Shown: positions 15,333-23,609, counted from the first letter of the stretch. The stretch: 64,000 nt of DNA from Anaerofustis stercorihominis (GCF_024623185.1 NZ_JANJZK010000008.1:41054-105053); one strand, 5' to 3'. Made by a program: numbers and translations. The notes: generated by a model from the letters alone, not told the origin.

Positions 15333-16446
15333 TAAAGGCAGGGCTTGGATAGAACTGGATATAGATAATTTGAAACATAATGTGAATGAGTTTAAAAGAG
15401 TACTGCCTAAGGGATGTGAATTAATGCCTGCAGTAAAAGCTAATGCTTACGGACATGGTGATGTAGAAATTGCGAAAGCTTTAAATGAAATGGGTGTTTT
15501 ATATTTTTGTGTGGCAACGGTATTTGAAGGTATAAAGCTTAGAAAATCAGGGATAAGGGGAGAAATACTTATACTGGGGTACACTCATTTAAAAAATATA
15601 TACTTAATCAAAGATTACGACTTGACTCAAACAATAATTAATTATGAGTATGCAAGTTTAATAAATGAATGTGGTTTAAATATAAAGGTTCATATAAAAA
15701 TAGATACGGGAATGCATAGGCTGGGAGAACATTTTGAAAATATAACAAAAATAATAAGGATATTGAGTTTTAAAAATATAGATGTCAATGGGGTATTTAG
15801 TCATTTATGTGTAAGTGACAGTTTGGATAAAAATGATATAGAGTTTACAAAACTTCAAATAAATCATTTTAATAATATAGTAAAAGTACTAAAAGAAAAC
15901 GGTTATTTAAATTTAAAATTTCATCTTCAGGGAAGTTATGGAGTTCTCAATTACCCCGATTTAAAATATGATTACGTTAGAGTAGGTATCGCACTTTATG
16001 GTGTATTAAGCAATAAAAATGATATAACTGTGCTTGATTTAACATTAAAACCCGTTTTGTCATTAAAGGCGAGGGTAGAGGTAGTAAGGACGCTTTTAAA
16101 AGATGAAGCTATAGGTTACGGACTGGATTTTAAAGCGAAGAAAAAAAGTAAGATAGCTGTTGTATCCATTGGGTATGCCGATGGTATTTCAAGAAGGCTA
16201 TCAAATAAAAAGGGAAGTGTATTGATAAAAGGTATTAAAGTTCCCATAATCGCAAGGATATGTATGGACCAATTATTTATAGATGTCACAAACGTTGAAG
16301 ATGTAAAAAGAGATGACGAAGTCATATTTATAGGAAAATCAGGGAATAGGGAAATCAGCGTAGCGGATATGGCTTGTAGCATTGATACTATAACCAATGA
16401 AGTACTAAGCAGGCTGGGTGAAAGGCTTGAGAGGGTATATAAATAA
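15325..16446 (+). CDS. vanTr: VanT-like serine/alanine racemase domain (separate ORF)
   Basis: A 373-residue fold-type III PLP racemase that would convert L-Ser (and L-Ala) to the D-form for the ligase. The PLP lysine is Lys38 in AVKANAYGHG and the catalytic tyrosine is Tyr284 in SIGYADG. These are the two bases of alanine racemases. Its own AAGGAG (15312-15317) precedes ATG 15325, so it can be translated separately. Removing one A from AAAAATG at 15321-15327 would fuse it to the membrane domain as KENK-MYDKGRAWIELD. D-Ser preference is inferred from operon context; the protein alone could be an ordinary alanine racemase. Confidence 0.87.
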   Translation: MYDKGRAWIELDIDNLKHNVNEFKRVLPKGCELMPAVKANAYGHGDVEIAKALNEMGVLYFCVATVFEGIKLRKSGIRGEILILGYTHLKNIYLIKDYDLTQTIINYEYASLINECGLNIKVHIKIDTGMHRLGEHFENITKIIRILSFKNIDVNGVFSHLCVSDSLDKNDIEFTKLQINHFNNIVKVLKENGYLNLKFHLQGSYGVLNYPDLKYDYVRVGIALYGVLSNKNDITVLDLTLKPVLSLKARVEVVRTLLKDEAIGYGLDFKAKKKSKIAVVSIGYADGISRRLSNKKGSVLIKGIKVPIIARICMDQLFIDVTNVEDVKRDDEVIFIGKSGNREISVADMACSIDTITNEVLSRLGERLERVYK

Positions 16447-16519
16447 TGATTATGGTTTATTTATTTCACTCAATTTGTACTAAAAATCAATATTAAATGT
16501 ATAAAAATAAGCATAATGG

Positions 16520-16528
16520 TGCTATAAT
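16520..16528 (+). promoter_or_regulatory. extended -10 promoter of the mrp gene
   Basis: TGC followed by TATAAT (16523-16528), 42 bp before the ATG. It gives the mrp gene a start independent of the van-type operon, which has no clear terminator. Confidence 0.5.
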
Positions 16529-16569
16529 GTATAGAAAATGTATATTTTTATAATTAAAGAGGTATTGAT

Positions 16570-17397
16570 ATGAGTGAATGTTCACATGATTGTTCAACAT
16601 GTTCTGCTAATTGTTCTTCAAGAGAACAAACGAAAGAAGACTTTTTAGTAAAACCACATAAAAAAAGTAATATAAAAAAAGTAATAGGAGTCGTAAGCGG
16701 TAAAGGGGGAGTAGGTAAATCTCTCGTTACTTCGCTTTTGGCTTCCAAGATGAAAAAGGAAGGTTATAATGTCGGTATTTTAGATGCCGATATAACCGGA
16801 CCTTCCATACCAAAGATATTTGGAGTGAGCGGAAATGTATATGCGACTGAAGAGGGCGCTTATCCAAAAAGCAGTAAAGGCGGAGTAGATATAATGTCTA
16901 TAAACCTTCTCTTGGATGATGATACAAAGCCTGTCGTATGGCGTGGTCCCGTTATTGCAGGAGCTGTAGGTCAGTTTTGGACAGATATTATTTGGGAAGA
17001 TATAGATTATATGTTTGTGGATATGCCTCCCGGAACAGGTGATGTTCCTCTTACCGTTTTTCAAACGCTTCCTGTTGACGGGATAGTAATAGTTGCATCT
17101 CCTCAGGAGCTTGTTTCCATGATAGTGGAAAAGGCTGTTCATATGGCAAATATGATGAATGTAAAAGTTTTGGGTTTGGTTGAGAATATGAGCTATATTG
17201 AATGTCCGGACTGCGGTAAAAAGATAAATGTTTTCGGTGAGAGTCATGTAGATGAAATAGCTGAAAAGTATAATTTAGATGTTCTTGCAAATATTCCTAT
17301 AGACCCGGAAATAGCTGAAAAATGCGACAAGGGCGAAATCGAAGATTTGAATAAAAATTATGTAGATAAAGCTGTAGAAAAGTTAAAGGAACTGTAG
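16570..17397 (+). CDS. Mrp/Nbp35-family Fe-S cluster carrier ATPase
   Basis: A 275-residue P-loop ATPase of the Mrp/ApbC/Nbp35 family that binds and delivers iron-sulfur clusters in the cytoplasm. Deviant Walker A SGKGGVGKS (residues 43-51), DADITGPSIPK and DMPPGTGDVPL are all present. The C-terminal CPDCGKK provides the CxxC pair that bridges a cluster in the dimer. The N-terminus has four cysteines (4, 8, 11, 15) in a C-x3-C-x2-C-x3-C pattern, reminiscent of the Nbp35 N-terminal 4Fe-4S site; this is less common in bacterial Mrp. A Dabb-domain gene follows 10 bp later. Confidence 0.93.
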   Translation: MSECSHDCSTCSANCSSREQTKEDFLVKPHKKSNIKKVIGVVSGKGGVGKSLVTSLLASKMKKEGYNVGILDADITGPSIPKIFGVSGNVYATEEGAYPKSSKGGVDIMSINLLLDDDTKPVVWRGPVIAGAVGQFWTDIIWEDIDYMFVDMPPGTGDVPLTVFQTLPVDGIVIVASPQELVSMIVEKAVHMANMMNVKVLGLVENMSYIECPDCGKKINVFGESHVDEIAEKYNLDVLANIPIDPEIAEKCDKGEIEDLNKNYVDKAVEKLKEL

Positions 17398-17407
17398 GAG
17401 GATATAT

Positions 17408-17701
17408 ATGATAAAACATATCGTTTGTTTTAAATTAAAAGACAATAGCGAGAAATCATGTAAGATGGCTAAGGAAACGCTGATGTCTATGAAAGGTCAT
17501 GTGGATATGATCAAGGATATCAATGTGGGCATAGATTTCCTTCATTCCGACAGGTCTTATGATATTATTTTGGAAGTTGTTTTGGATAATGAAGAAGCTC
17601 TTGATGCTTATCAAAATGACCCATATCATGTTGATGTAGTAAAGACTTATATGCATAAAGTAAGAGAAACCAGTGTTTCGGTGGATTATGTAATAGATTA
17701 A
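17408..17701 (+). CDS. Dabb (stress-responsive alpha/beta barrel) domain protein
   Basis: A 97-residue single-domain ferredoxin-like protein of the Dabb family. It has the typical start MIKHIVCFKLK, a central YDIILEVVLDNEEALDAYQNDPYH and a short C-terminal strand. Bacterial Dabb proteins form dimeric barrels; a few act as enzymes or are stress-induced, but most are uncharacterised. It is 10 bp behind the mrp gene with GGAGG just upstream, and a terminator follows, so the two form an operon. No ligand can be inferred. Confidence 0.88.
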   Translation: MIKHIVCFKLKDNSEKSCKMAKETLMSMKGHVDMIKDINVGIDFLHSDRSYDIILEVVLDNEEALDAYQNDPYHVDVVKTYMHKVRETSVSVDYVID

Positions 17702-17705
17702 TATT

Positions 17706-17736
17706 AAAGGGACCTATAAAGGTTCCTTTTTTTATA
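17706..17736 (+). terminator. intrinsic terminator of the mrp-Dabb operon
   Basis: AAAGGGACC / GGTTCCTTT (one G-U pair), TATAAA loop, seven T. Confidence 0.85.
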
Positions 17737-17796
17737 ATATAAATTTATATATTATTTTATAGATAAGTATGTGTATAATATAGAAAGGAGGAGCTT

Positions 17797-18498
17797 ATGA
17801 ACAAAACAGAAGAATTCCTGCAGCTTTATAAACGATTGGAGCAGACTGCTGTGGTTGAATATAATTTTCCTAAAGACGGGAAGAGTATAAGCAGGCTTAT
17901 CAATTTAAAATGTTATAAACATATCAGAAGGGAGCTTGAATACTGTAAGGAAATAAGAAATATACTTCAGCATAATCCCAAAGTAAATGATGAATATGCA
18001 ATTGAGCCCAGTAATTCCATGATAGAGCTTTTAATGAATGTCTTAAAGCAAATAGAAACTCCAAAGAAAGCTATAGAGTTTGCTGTTGGTTATAATGATA
18101 TTATAAAAGCTTATATAGGAGATAATGTACTTGATTTTATGAATAAAATGGATAGTAAAAAAATCAGCCATATCCCTATAATGAATGAGAATGGGATAGT
18201 TAGAGGAGTATTTGGGGAAAACACGGTTTTTCAGTGTGTACTTGATGAGGGTATAGATGAAATAAATGATAAAACCAGATTTTTTCATATAAAAAGATAT
18301 TTATCACTTGATAATCCAATACTCGAAAAGTTTCTTTTTGTACATAAAAATACTTTAATGATAGAAATAGAAGATATGCTATATAATGCATATAAGAGAA
18401 ATGACAAAATAGGGGTAATTTTTATTACGGAAAATGGTAAAGAAAATGAAAGATTAATTGGTCTTATTACTCCGTATGATGTAATAGGATATAAATAA
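17797..18498 (+). CDS. CBS-pair domain protein
   Basis: A 233-residue cytoplasmic protein. The N-terminal ~85 residues are helical and basic (FLQLYKRLEQ, REIRNILQHNP), of a type found ahead of CBS pairs in Clostridia. The rest is a tandem CBS module, with ISHIPIMNENGIVRGVFGENTV in the first half and KIGVIFITENGKENERLIGLITPYDVIGYK in the second. CBS pairs bind adenosine nucleotides and act as energy sensors; the output here is unknown. A strong RBS (AAAGGAGGAG) precedes the ATG. The TRIC-type channel gene begins 8 bp after its stop, so it may be that channel's regulatory partner (inference). Confidence 0.82.
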   Translation: MNKTEEFLQLYKRLEQTAVVEYNFPKDGKSISRLINLKCYKHIRRELEYCKEIRNILQHNPKVNDEYAIEPSNSMIELLMNVLKQIETPKKAIEFAVGYNDIIKAYIGDNVLDFMNKMDSKKISHIPIMNENGIVRGVFGENTVFQCVLDEGIDEINDKTRFFHIKRYLSLDNPILEKFLFVHKNTLMIEIEDMLYNAYKRNDKIGVIFITENGKENERLIGLITPYDVIGYK

Positions 18499-18506
18499 GG
18501 AGAATT

Positions 18507-19160
18507 ATGAATTTTATTTTTACAGAACAGTTTATAAATATATGTGAAATTATTGGAATAATAGCTTTTGCAATATCGGGAGCAATGGTTGCTATAGAAA
18601 AGGATCTGGACGTATTCGGTGTTGTCGTTTTAGGTGTTACGACCGCACTTGGCGGAGGGATAATAAGGGACATAATACTCGGTATGTTGCCTCCTAATAT
18701 GTTTACAAATGGGACATATGCGGCTCTTGCTGCCGTCTCGGCATTAGTTGTATTTATATTTTCTTATTATAATTATAAATTTATTGAAGATCATATAAGT
18801 TTATTTAATAATGCTCTTAATGTGTTTGATGCCATCGGGCTTGGTGTATTTGTGATACTGGGTATGAACTCGGCTATATTTGCCGGATTTACCTATAATA
18901 ATTTTCTTCTTGTTTTTGTAGGTGTAATTACGGGGATCGGGGGAGGAATGCTTAGGGATATAATGGTTTCGGATATACCCTTTGTTCTCAGAAAAAGGAT
19001 TTATGCTCTTGCCTGCATAGTAGGCGGAGGACTTTATTTGGTAATGCTTAAAAATAATGTGAATTCTGATATATCTGTTCTTATAGGTATTTTCTCTATT
19101 ATATTTATAAGGCTTCTTTCAAGAAAATATAAATGGTCTCTTCCAAAGGTAAAAAAATAA
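18507..19160 (+). CDS. TRIC-family (UPF0126) cation channel-like membrane protein
   Basis: A 217-residue membrane protein with seven hydrophobic segments built as an internal duplication. The diagnostic glycine-rich motif occurs twice: GGGIIRDIILG (~residue 49) and GGGMLRDIMV (~residue 138). Prokaryotic TRIC homologues form trimeric K+-selective channels, while the related E. coli YicG/YadS proteins have been linked to glycine transport, so cation or small-molecule transport are both possible. It is co-directional with the CBS gene 8 bp upstream and ends in a bidirectional terminator shared with the convergent lipoprotein gene. Confidence 0.9.
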   Translation: MNFIFTEQFINICEIIGIIAFAISGAMVAIEKDLDVFGVVVLGVTTALGGGIIRDIILGMLPPNMFTNGTYAALAAVSALVVFIFSYYNYKFIEDHISLFNNALNVFDAIGLGVFVILGMNSAIFAGFTYNNFLLVFVGVITGIGGGMLRDIMVSDIPFVLRKRIYALACIVGGGLYLVMLKNNVNSDISVLIGIFSIIFIRLLSRKYKWSLPKVKK

Positions 19161-19177
19161 TGTGTATTAATTTTCAT

Positions 19178-19210
19178 AAAAAAATGCAGTTAATTTAACT
19201 GCATTTTTTA
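19178..19210. terminator. bidirectional terminator between convergent genes
   Basis: Near-perfect hairpin AAAAATGCAGTTAA / TTAACTGCATTTTT with A- and T-runs on both sides. Confidence 0.9.
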
Positions 19211-19215
19211 ATATA

Positions 19216-19671
19216 TTATTTTTCTAATGTCCAGCCTGCTTTTTGTAAACTTTCTTTGGTTTTATCCAATGATAATTTCTTTACATCACCGCTTGAACCT
19301 GTTACAGGCAGTAATCCCTTTGATATTACTGTTTTTAATGTTTCTTCATCTGTTGGTATAATAATCGTTTCTACAATCTTATCTCCGTTTTCTTCTGCCT
19401 TATATGTAATACCCTTAATATTTTTATAAGTCTCTTTTGATTCTTCGACTACTTTTTTTAACTGTTTGATTTGGCTGCTACTGAAATTTTTTGTATTTAT
19501 TGTAGATGTTTGAGTTAATTTTGTGATTGTATCACCTTCTGCATCTGCAACCATTTTTACTTCTACACCATTTGAATTTAAATTAAATGTTGCTGATTGT
19601 GGTTCTGCACCGCATCCGGTCATCATAAATACAAGACCTAATGCCAGTACTACTTTTAGAAATTTTTTCAT
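19216..19671 (-). CDS. DUF1307 (YehR-like) lipoprotein
   Basis: A 151-residue exported lipoprotein. The N-terminus is a lipoprotein signal, MKKFLKVVLALGLVFMMTGCG, with the lipidated Cys at residue 20, so the mature protein sits on the outer face of the membrane. The body matches the YehR/DUF1307 family: alternating strands (TFNLNSNGVEVKMVADAEGD), a central helix (SSSQIKQLKKVVEESKETYKNI) and a C-terminal DKTKESLQKAGWTLEK. Function of the family is unknown. A decayed duplicate of this gene lies directly upstream on the same strand. Confidence 0.9.
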   Translation of the reverse strand: MKKFLKVVLALGLVFMMTGCGAEPQSATFNLNSNGVEVKMVADAEGDTITKLTQTSTINTKNFSSSQIKQLKKVVEESKETYKNIKGITYKAEENGDKIVETIIIPTDEETLKTVISKGLLPVTGSSGDVKKLSLDKTKESLQKAGWTLEK

Positions 19672-19759
19672 TTTTTCGTTCTCCCTATTTTATTATTTCT
19701 TATTAATTAAATCGTAATATATAGTATGAAATTTGTCAATTTATTTTTTAATATGTTAT

Positions 19760-20200
19760 TTTAAATTTCTATATATCTTTATGTAAACTTTATTTTGTTT
19801 GATTAAATAATCATTTTGTTATATTAACACTTGTGCCGGTAATTGGCAGTAATTTCGTCGATATTGCTTGCCTTATATTTCTTGATTAGTTAGGCTAGTA
19901 ATTTTTTAACGTATTTAATTTACTTTTTTCTAATTTTTATTTTACACTTTTAATATTTTTATAAGTTTTTTTGATTACTTTATTTAGTTGATTAAGCTGA
20001 TATGTAATATATTGCTTAGTGTTTACCTTAAAAGTATGAACGATTTTTGTTATTTAATCCTCTTCTGTTTCGATAAACAATTTTACATCCGCACCGTTTG
20101 AATTTAAAGTAAATGTTATAGATTGTAATTCTCCACCGCATCGAGTCGTAATAAATACAAGACCTGATACTTACATAATAATTTTATAAGTTTTTTATGA
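19760..20200 (-). pseudogene. decayed tandem duplicate of the DUF1307 lipoprotein gene
   Basis: Although no ORF remains, the nucleotide sequence aligns with the intact neighbour along nearly its whole length. Examples: CACCGTTTGAATTTAAAGTAAATG against CACCATTTGAATTTAAATTAAATG; CACCGCATCGAGTCGTAATAAATACAAGACCTGAT against CACCGCATCCGGTCATCATAAATACAAGACCTAAT (quoted in pieces at 20093-20175 and 19565-19640); and TTTTAATATTTTTATAAG in both. The former start corresponds to ~20199. Many stops and indels are present, and the TGC cysteine region and start codon are altered. It is a dead paralog from a tandem duplication. Boundaries are approximate. Confidence 0.82.
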
Positions 20201-20482
20201 TTTATTTCCTTATTTAATAATTTAATTGTAAGAATAATATATCAAATATTTTATACTTATTTATTTTGCTGTTATAAAAGATAAAAATAGTGTCATAAAA
20301 TGTAATACATATTGAAATATTTATGTAAATACTTCTTAAAATAAGATAGTGATTTAAGATATTTATTTTAAAATAAGGTATGGAATTTGTTGATTTATAC
20401 GGAAATTTATTAATAAAATAAAAATAAATCATTAAAGTAAACTATTAGTTGATTTTATTAACTGAAATTAACTTTAAATCCA
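20201..20482. other. AT-rich gap upstream of the YxlEFG-like operon
   Basis: No coding frame seen. GGTATGGAATTTGTTGATTTATAC (20379-20401) resembles the sequence just upstream of the intact lipoprotein gene (around 19720), so it is probably the former promoter region of the duplicate. Confidence 0.45.
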
Positions 20483-20510
20483 TTGTTTATATTTTCTTTA
20501 CAAATATAAT
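20483..20510 (+). promoter_or_regulatory. putative promoter of the XRE-TPR regulator operon
   Basis: TTGTTT (20483-20488), 16-bp spacer, TATAAT (20505-20510). The start site would be close to the RBS AAGAGGTG at 20517, giving a very short leader. Confidence 0.45.
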
Positions 20511-20530
20511 AATATTAAGAGGTGAATAAA

Positions 20531-21646
20531 ATGAAAGAAATAAATATTTCAAATATATTGATTAGAAAACGGAGAGAAAAGAAGCTAACGCAGGAAGATG
20601 TTGCAAATTATATGGGAGTTTCCAAGGCTTCGGTTTCTAAATGGGAAACCGGAGGAAGCTATCCGGATATAGAATTCCTTCCCAAACTTGCTACATTTTA
20701 TAACATTTCTTTGGATGAATTACTTGGCTATAATCCTAATCTCACAAAAGAAGAGATAAGAAAGATTTACCATAGTTTAGCTGAGGACTTTGCAAAAAAT
20801 GATTTTAATACTGTCTTTAATAAATGTGATGAAATAATAAAAGAATACTATTCATGTTTTCCTTTACTGCTTCAAATGGTACTTTTATTAATAAATCATT
20901 ATACATTAGCCGGCAGTGAAGAAAAATCTCAAAAAGTAATCAATACTATTTTAGATTTATTGAAAAGAATAAAAAGTGAATGTGAAGATATTTCTATAGT
21001 AAAACAAAGTGTTATTTTGGAAGCGAATATATATTTAATGACCGGAAAACCCGAACAAGTTATAGAACTTTTAGGAGAAGATATTGTTCCCACAGCTAAC
21101 AGTGATTCCCTTATATCAAGAGCTTATGAGCTTATGGGAAATTATGATAAGGCAAAAGAAATCACACAAATAACAGTATTTCAAAATTTGATGGACTTGG
21201 TTGGGAATATGCTGGTATACCTTTCTTTAAATAATGATAATAAAGAAGTTTTCGAAGAAACATTAGAAAGGCTTGAAAAATTAAACGAGGCATATCATAT
21301 AAATCGCTTAAATCCAAATTCTATGATACAAGTTTACTATGCTGCTGCAAAATTATATATGGGTTTTGATGACCCTGACAAAGCAATTAAAATAATCAGA
21401 AAATATAAAGATGTAGCTGTAAAAGATTTCTTCCCTTGTACGTTACATGGAGATGATTATTTTAACATGATTGACGCTTGGTTTAAAGATTTCGATTTGG
21501 GGGAAAATGCTCCGAGAAGTGAAAAAGCTATTAAAGACGATTTAGTAAATGTAATTGACATGGATTCTGATTTTGAAAGGCTAAAAGAAAAAAAAGAATT
21601 TCAAAATATAGTTAATGAACTAAAAATAAATTTAGGAGATAATTAA
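20531..21646 (+). CDS. XRE-type HTH regulator with helical (TPR-like) sensor region
   Basis: A 371-residue cytoplasmic regulator. Residues ~5-65 form a Cro/C1-type HTH (LTQEDVANYMGVSKASVSKW then ETGGSYPDIEFLPKLATFY). The remaining ~300 residues are all-helical with TPR-like spacing, as in proteins that sense peptides or partner proteins. The ATG at 20531 is preferred over the in-frame GTG at 20522, because the GTG is part of the RBS AAGAGGTG. It is the first gene of an operon with a PLDc_N membrane peptide and an ABC exporter (1-bp gaps), so it most likely controls that exporter. The inducer is unknown. Confidence 0.87.
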   Translation: MKEINISNILIRKRREKKLTQEDVANYMGVSKASVSKWETGGSYPDIEFLPKLATFYNISLDELLGYNPNLTKEEIRKIYHSLAEDFAKNDFNTVFNKCDEIIKEYYSCFPLLLQMVLLLINHYTLAGSEEKSQKVINTILDLLKRIKSECEDISIVKQSVILEANIYLMTGKPEQVIELLGEDIVPTANSDSLISRAYELMGNYDKAKEITQITVFQNLMDLVGNMLVYLSLNNDNKEVFEETLERLEKLNEAYHINRLNPNSMIQVYYAAAKLYMGFDDPDKAIKIIRKYKDVAVKDFFPCTLHGDDYFNMIDAWFKDFDLGENAPRSEKAIKDDLVNVIDMDSDFERLKEKKEFQNIVNELKINLGDN

Positions 21647-21647
21647 A

Positions 21648-21857
21648 ATGAATACAATCAGTAATATAGGCGAATATTTACCATTTTTGATCCCGATTAT
21701 AATTATAGAATTGGTTCTTATGATAACGGCATTGGTGCATGTACTTAGACATGATAACTATAAAATTTTAAACAGACCTGTTTGGGTTATTATAGTATTA
21801 TTTATTCAAATAATAGGTCCTGTGGTTTACTTTGTTTTTGGAAGAAGTGACGAATAG
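21648..21857 (+). CDS. PLDc_N-domain small membrane protein (YxlE-like)
   Basis: A 69-residue membrane protein with two hydrophobic helices separated by HVLRHDNYKILNRPVW and ending in VVYFVFGRSDE, the signature of the cardiolipin-synthase N-terminal (PLDc_N) family. In Bacillus subtilis the similar YxlE precedes the YxlF-YxlG ABC exporter in the sigY operon, and the same order is seen here. It starts 1 bp after the regulator stop, and its stop abuts the ABC ATPase ATG. It probably acts as a membrane partner or modulator of the transporter; this is inferred from conserved context. Confidence 0.87.
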   Translation: MNTISNIGEYLPFLIPIIIIELVLMITALVHVLRHDNYKILNRPVWVIIVLFIQIIGPVVYFVFGRSDE

Positions 21858-22775
21858 ATGAATAGTTTAATAATAGAAAATTTATCAAAGAGTTTTGGTT
21901 CCAATAAAATAATAGACAATATATCTTTTTCTGTGCAGGAAGGATCAATCTTTGGCTTTTTGGGGGAAAATGGAGCCGGAAAGACAACTACAATGAAGAT
22001 GATTTTGGGTTTACTTAAAAAAGATGACGGGATAATCAAAGTTTGCGGAGAAGAAGTTTATTACGGAGAAACCAAAACGAATAAATACATCGGTTATTTG
22101 CCCGATGTCCCCGCTTTTTACGGATATATGAGACCTACGGAATACCTTAAATTATGCGGCGAAATAACGGGGATGGATAGTAAAATATTAAAGAATAGAA
22201 TTGAGGAAATATTAAATCTCGTAGGACTGGAAAATAATAATAAAAAAATAGGTGGTTTTTCGAGGGGAATGAAACAGCGCCTCGGTATAGCTCAGGCACT
22301 ATTAAATGAACCAAAGCTATTGATTTGCGATGAACCTACATCTGCACTTGATCCCGTGGGAAGAAAAGAGATATTAGATATTCTCTTAAAGATAAAAGGA
22401 AAAAGCACCGTTATCTTTTCAACACATATTTTATCCGATGTTGAAAAGATATGTGACAGTATAGCAATCCTTCATAAAGGCAATATCGCTCTTAGCGGTG
22501 AAGTTGAGAAATTAAAGCAAGGTAAACGAAAAGATGTTTTGTCCATAGAATTTATAGAAGAAACTGATTTAGATAAATTTATGATGTTTGAAAAGATACT
22601 TAATTATAAAGAGCATATCAATGTGGAAGGAAAAAATGTTTTAATTTCATCAAATAATATAAATAAAGTACAAAGGTATGTGCTTTATGAACTGGGGAAA
22701 GAAAATATACTTCCAGCTAAAATCGAAATATTAGAGCCTACTTTAGAAAATCTATTTATGGAGGTGGTAAAATGA
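21858..22775 (+). CDS. ABC transporter ATP-binding protein (YxlF-like)
   Basis: A 305-residue ABC ATPase. Walker A GENGAGKTT (Lys42), Q-loop region near YLPDVPAFYGYM, signature SRGMKQR, Walker B LLICDEPTSALDP and H-loop STHILSD are all intact. A ~80-residue C-terminal extension, as in drug/bacteriocin-immunity exporters (BcrA/YxlF type), follows. It overlaps the permease gene by 4 bp (ATGA), so the two are translationally coupled. Likely exports a drug, peptide or lipid; the substrate cannot be read from sequence. Confidence 0.93.
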   Translation: MNSLIIENLSKSFGSNKIIDNISFSVQEGSIFGFLGENGAGKTTTMKMILGLLKKDDGIIKVCGEEVYYGETKTNKYIGYLPDVPAFYGYMRPTEYLKLCGEITGMDSKILKNRIEEILNLVGLENNNKKIGGFSRGMKQRLGIAQALLNEPKLLICDEPTSALDPVGRKEILDILLKIKGKSTVIFSTHILSDVEKICDSIAILHKGNIALSGEVEKLKQGKRKDVLSIEFIEETDLDKFMMFEKILNYKEHINVEGKNVLISSNNINKVQRYVLYELGKENILPAKIEILEPTLENLFMEVVK

Positions 22776-23530
22776 AAAGTTTTATGGCCTTTACTAAAAA
22801 AGAATTTTTGGAGCTTTTTAGGACATATAAAATACTTATAATTGCGGCAGTATTCTTGGTATTTTCCATGATGAACCCTGTAATTGCTAAACTGACTCCG
22901 CTGCTTGTTGAAAATTTTATGCCTGAAGGAATGAATATGACGATACCGGAGCCGGGTGCGATTGATTCATGGATGCAGTTTTATAAAAATCTGCCTTTGT
23001 GTCTTATAGTTTTTGTAATTGTATTTTCCGGGATTTTGACTGTCGAGATAAGTAACGGTACTCTCATAAATATGCTGACTAAAGGTTTAAGCAGAACAAA
23101 TGTTATAATTTCTAAATTATTAACTATGATAATAATGTGGACTTTTTCATATATACTATATTTTGTGGTTACTTATATTTATACGATTTATCTTTTTCCT
23201 GAAAGTATAAATAATATTATATATGCTGCTTTGATGTACTATATATTTGGAATATTTATAATATCTGTTATGATATTTGCAAGCAGTATGTTTAATGGCA
23301 ATTATGGTGTATTGTTGTTTACCGGGGGAGTAACTGTGGTATTATTCCTTATTAATATAATTCCTAAGATACAAAGATATAATCCCTTGAAACTAATCAA
23401 TGATAATATGTCACTACTGCAAAACAAATTATCGGTTGGAGATTTTAAATTTGCTTTAATAACATTAACTGTTATGTGCATTGTATTTATTATTTCGGCA
23501 GTACCTATATTTAATAAAAAACAAATATAA
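22772..23530 (+). CDS. ABC-2-type permease (YxlG-like)
   Basis: A 252-residue membrane protein with about six hydrophobic segments in the ABC-2 exporter arrangement: a cytoplasmic FTKKEFLELFRTYKI start, a long extracytoplasmic stretch between helices 1 and 2 (TPLLVENFMPEGMNMTIPEP), and paired helices to the end. It pairs with the ATPase encoded just upstream with a 4-bp overlap. A terminator follows at once, closing the four-gene operon (regulator, PLDc_N, ATPase, permease). Confidence 0.9.
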   Translation: MKSFMAFTKKEFLELFRTYKILIIAAVFLVFSMMNPVIAKLTPLLVENFMPEGMNMTIPEPGAIDSWMQFYKNLPLCLIVFVIVFSGILTVEISNGTLINMLTKGLSRTNVIISKLLTMIIMWTFSYILYFVVTYIYTIYLFPESINNIIYAALMYYIFGIFIISVMIFASSMFNGNYGVLLFTGGVTVVLFLINIIPKIQRYNPLKLINDNMSLLQNKLSVGDFKFALITLTVMCIVFIISAVPIFNKKQI

Positions 23531-23560
23531 AAATAAGCCTTAAAAAGGCTTATTTTTTAA
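23531..23560 (+). terminator. intrinsic terminator of the YxlEFG-like operon
   Basis: AAATAAGCCTT / AAGGCTTATTT with a three-base loop and T-run. Confidence 0.9.
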
Positions 23561-23568
23561 TATTTTAC

Positions 23569-23609
23569 TTGACATATCTGTTATAACTGTATATACTGTA
23601 TATATACAG
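23569..23609 (+). promoter_or_regulatory. promoter and palindromic operator of the GntR-ABC operon
   Basis: -35 TTGACA (23569-23574), 17-bp spacer, -10 TATACT (23592-23597). A perfect 14-bp palindrome CTGTATATATACAG (23596-23609) overlaps the -10 and start site, with another half-like CTGTATATAC at 23588. Placement fits autorepression by the GntR protein encoded 18 bp downstream. Confidence 0.8.

Noticed and set aside
15325..16446. Housekeeping alanine racemase
   Set aside because: Possible on sequence alone, but the 8-bp overlap with the membrane domain and the preceding van-type genes make a VanT racemase domain more likely.
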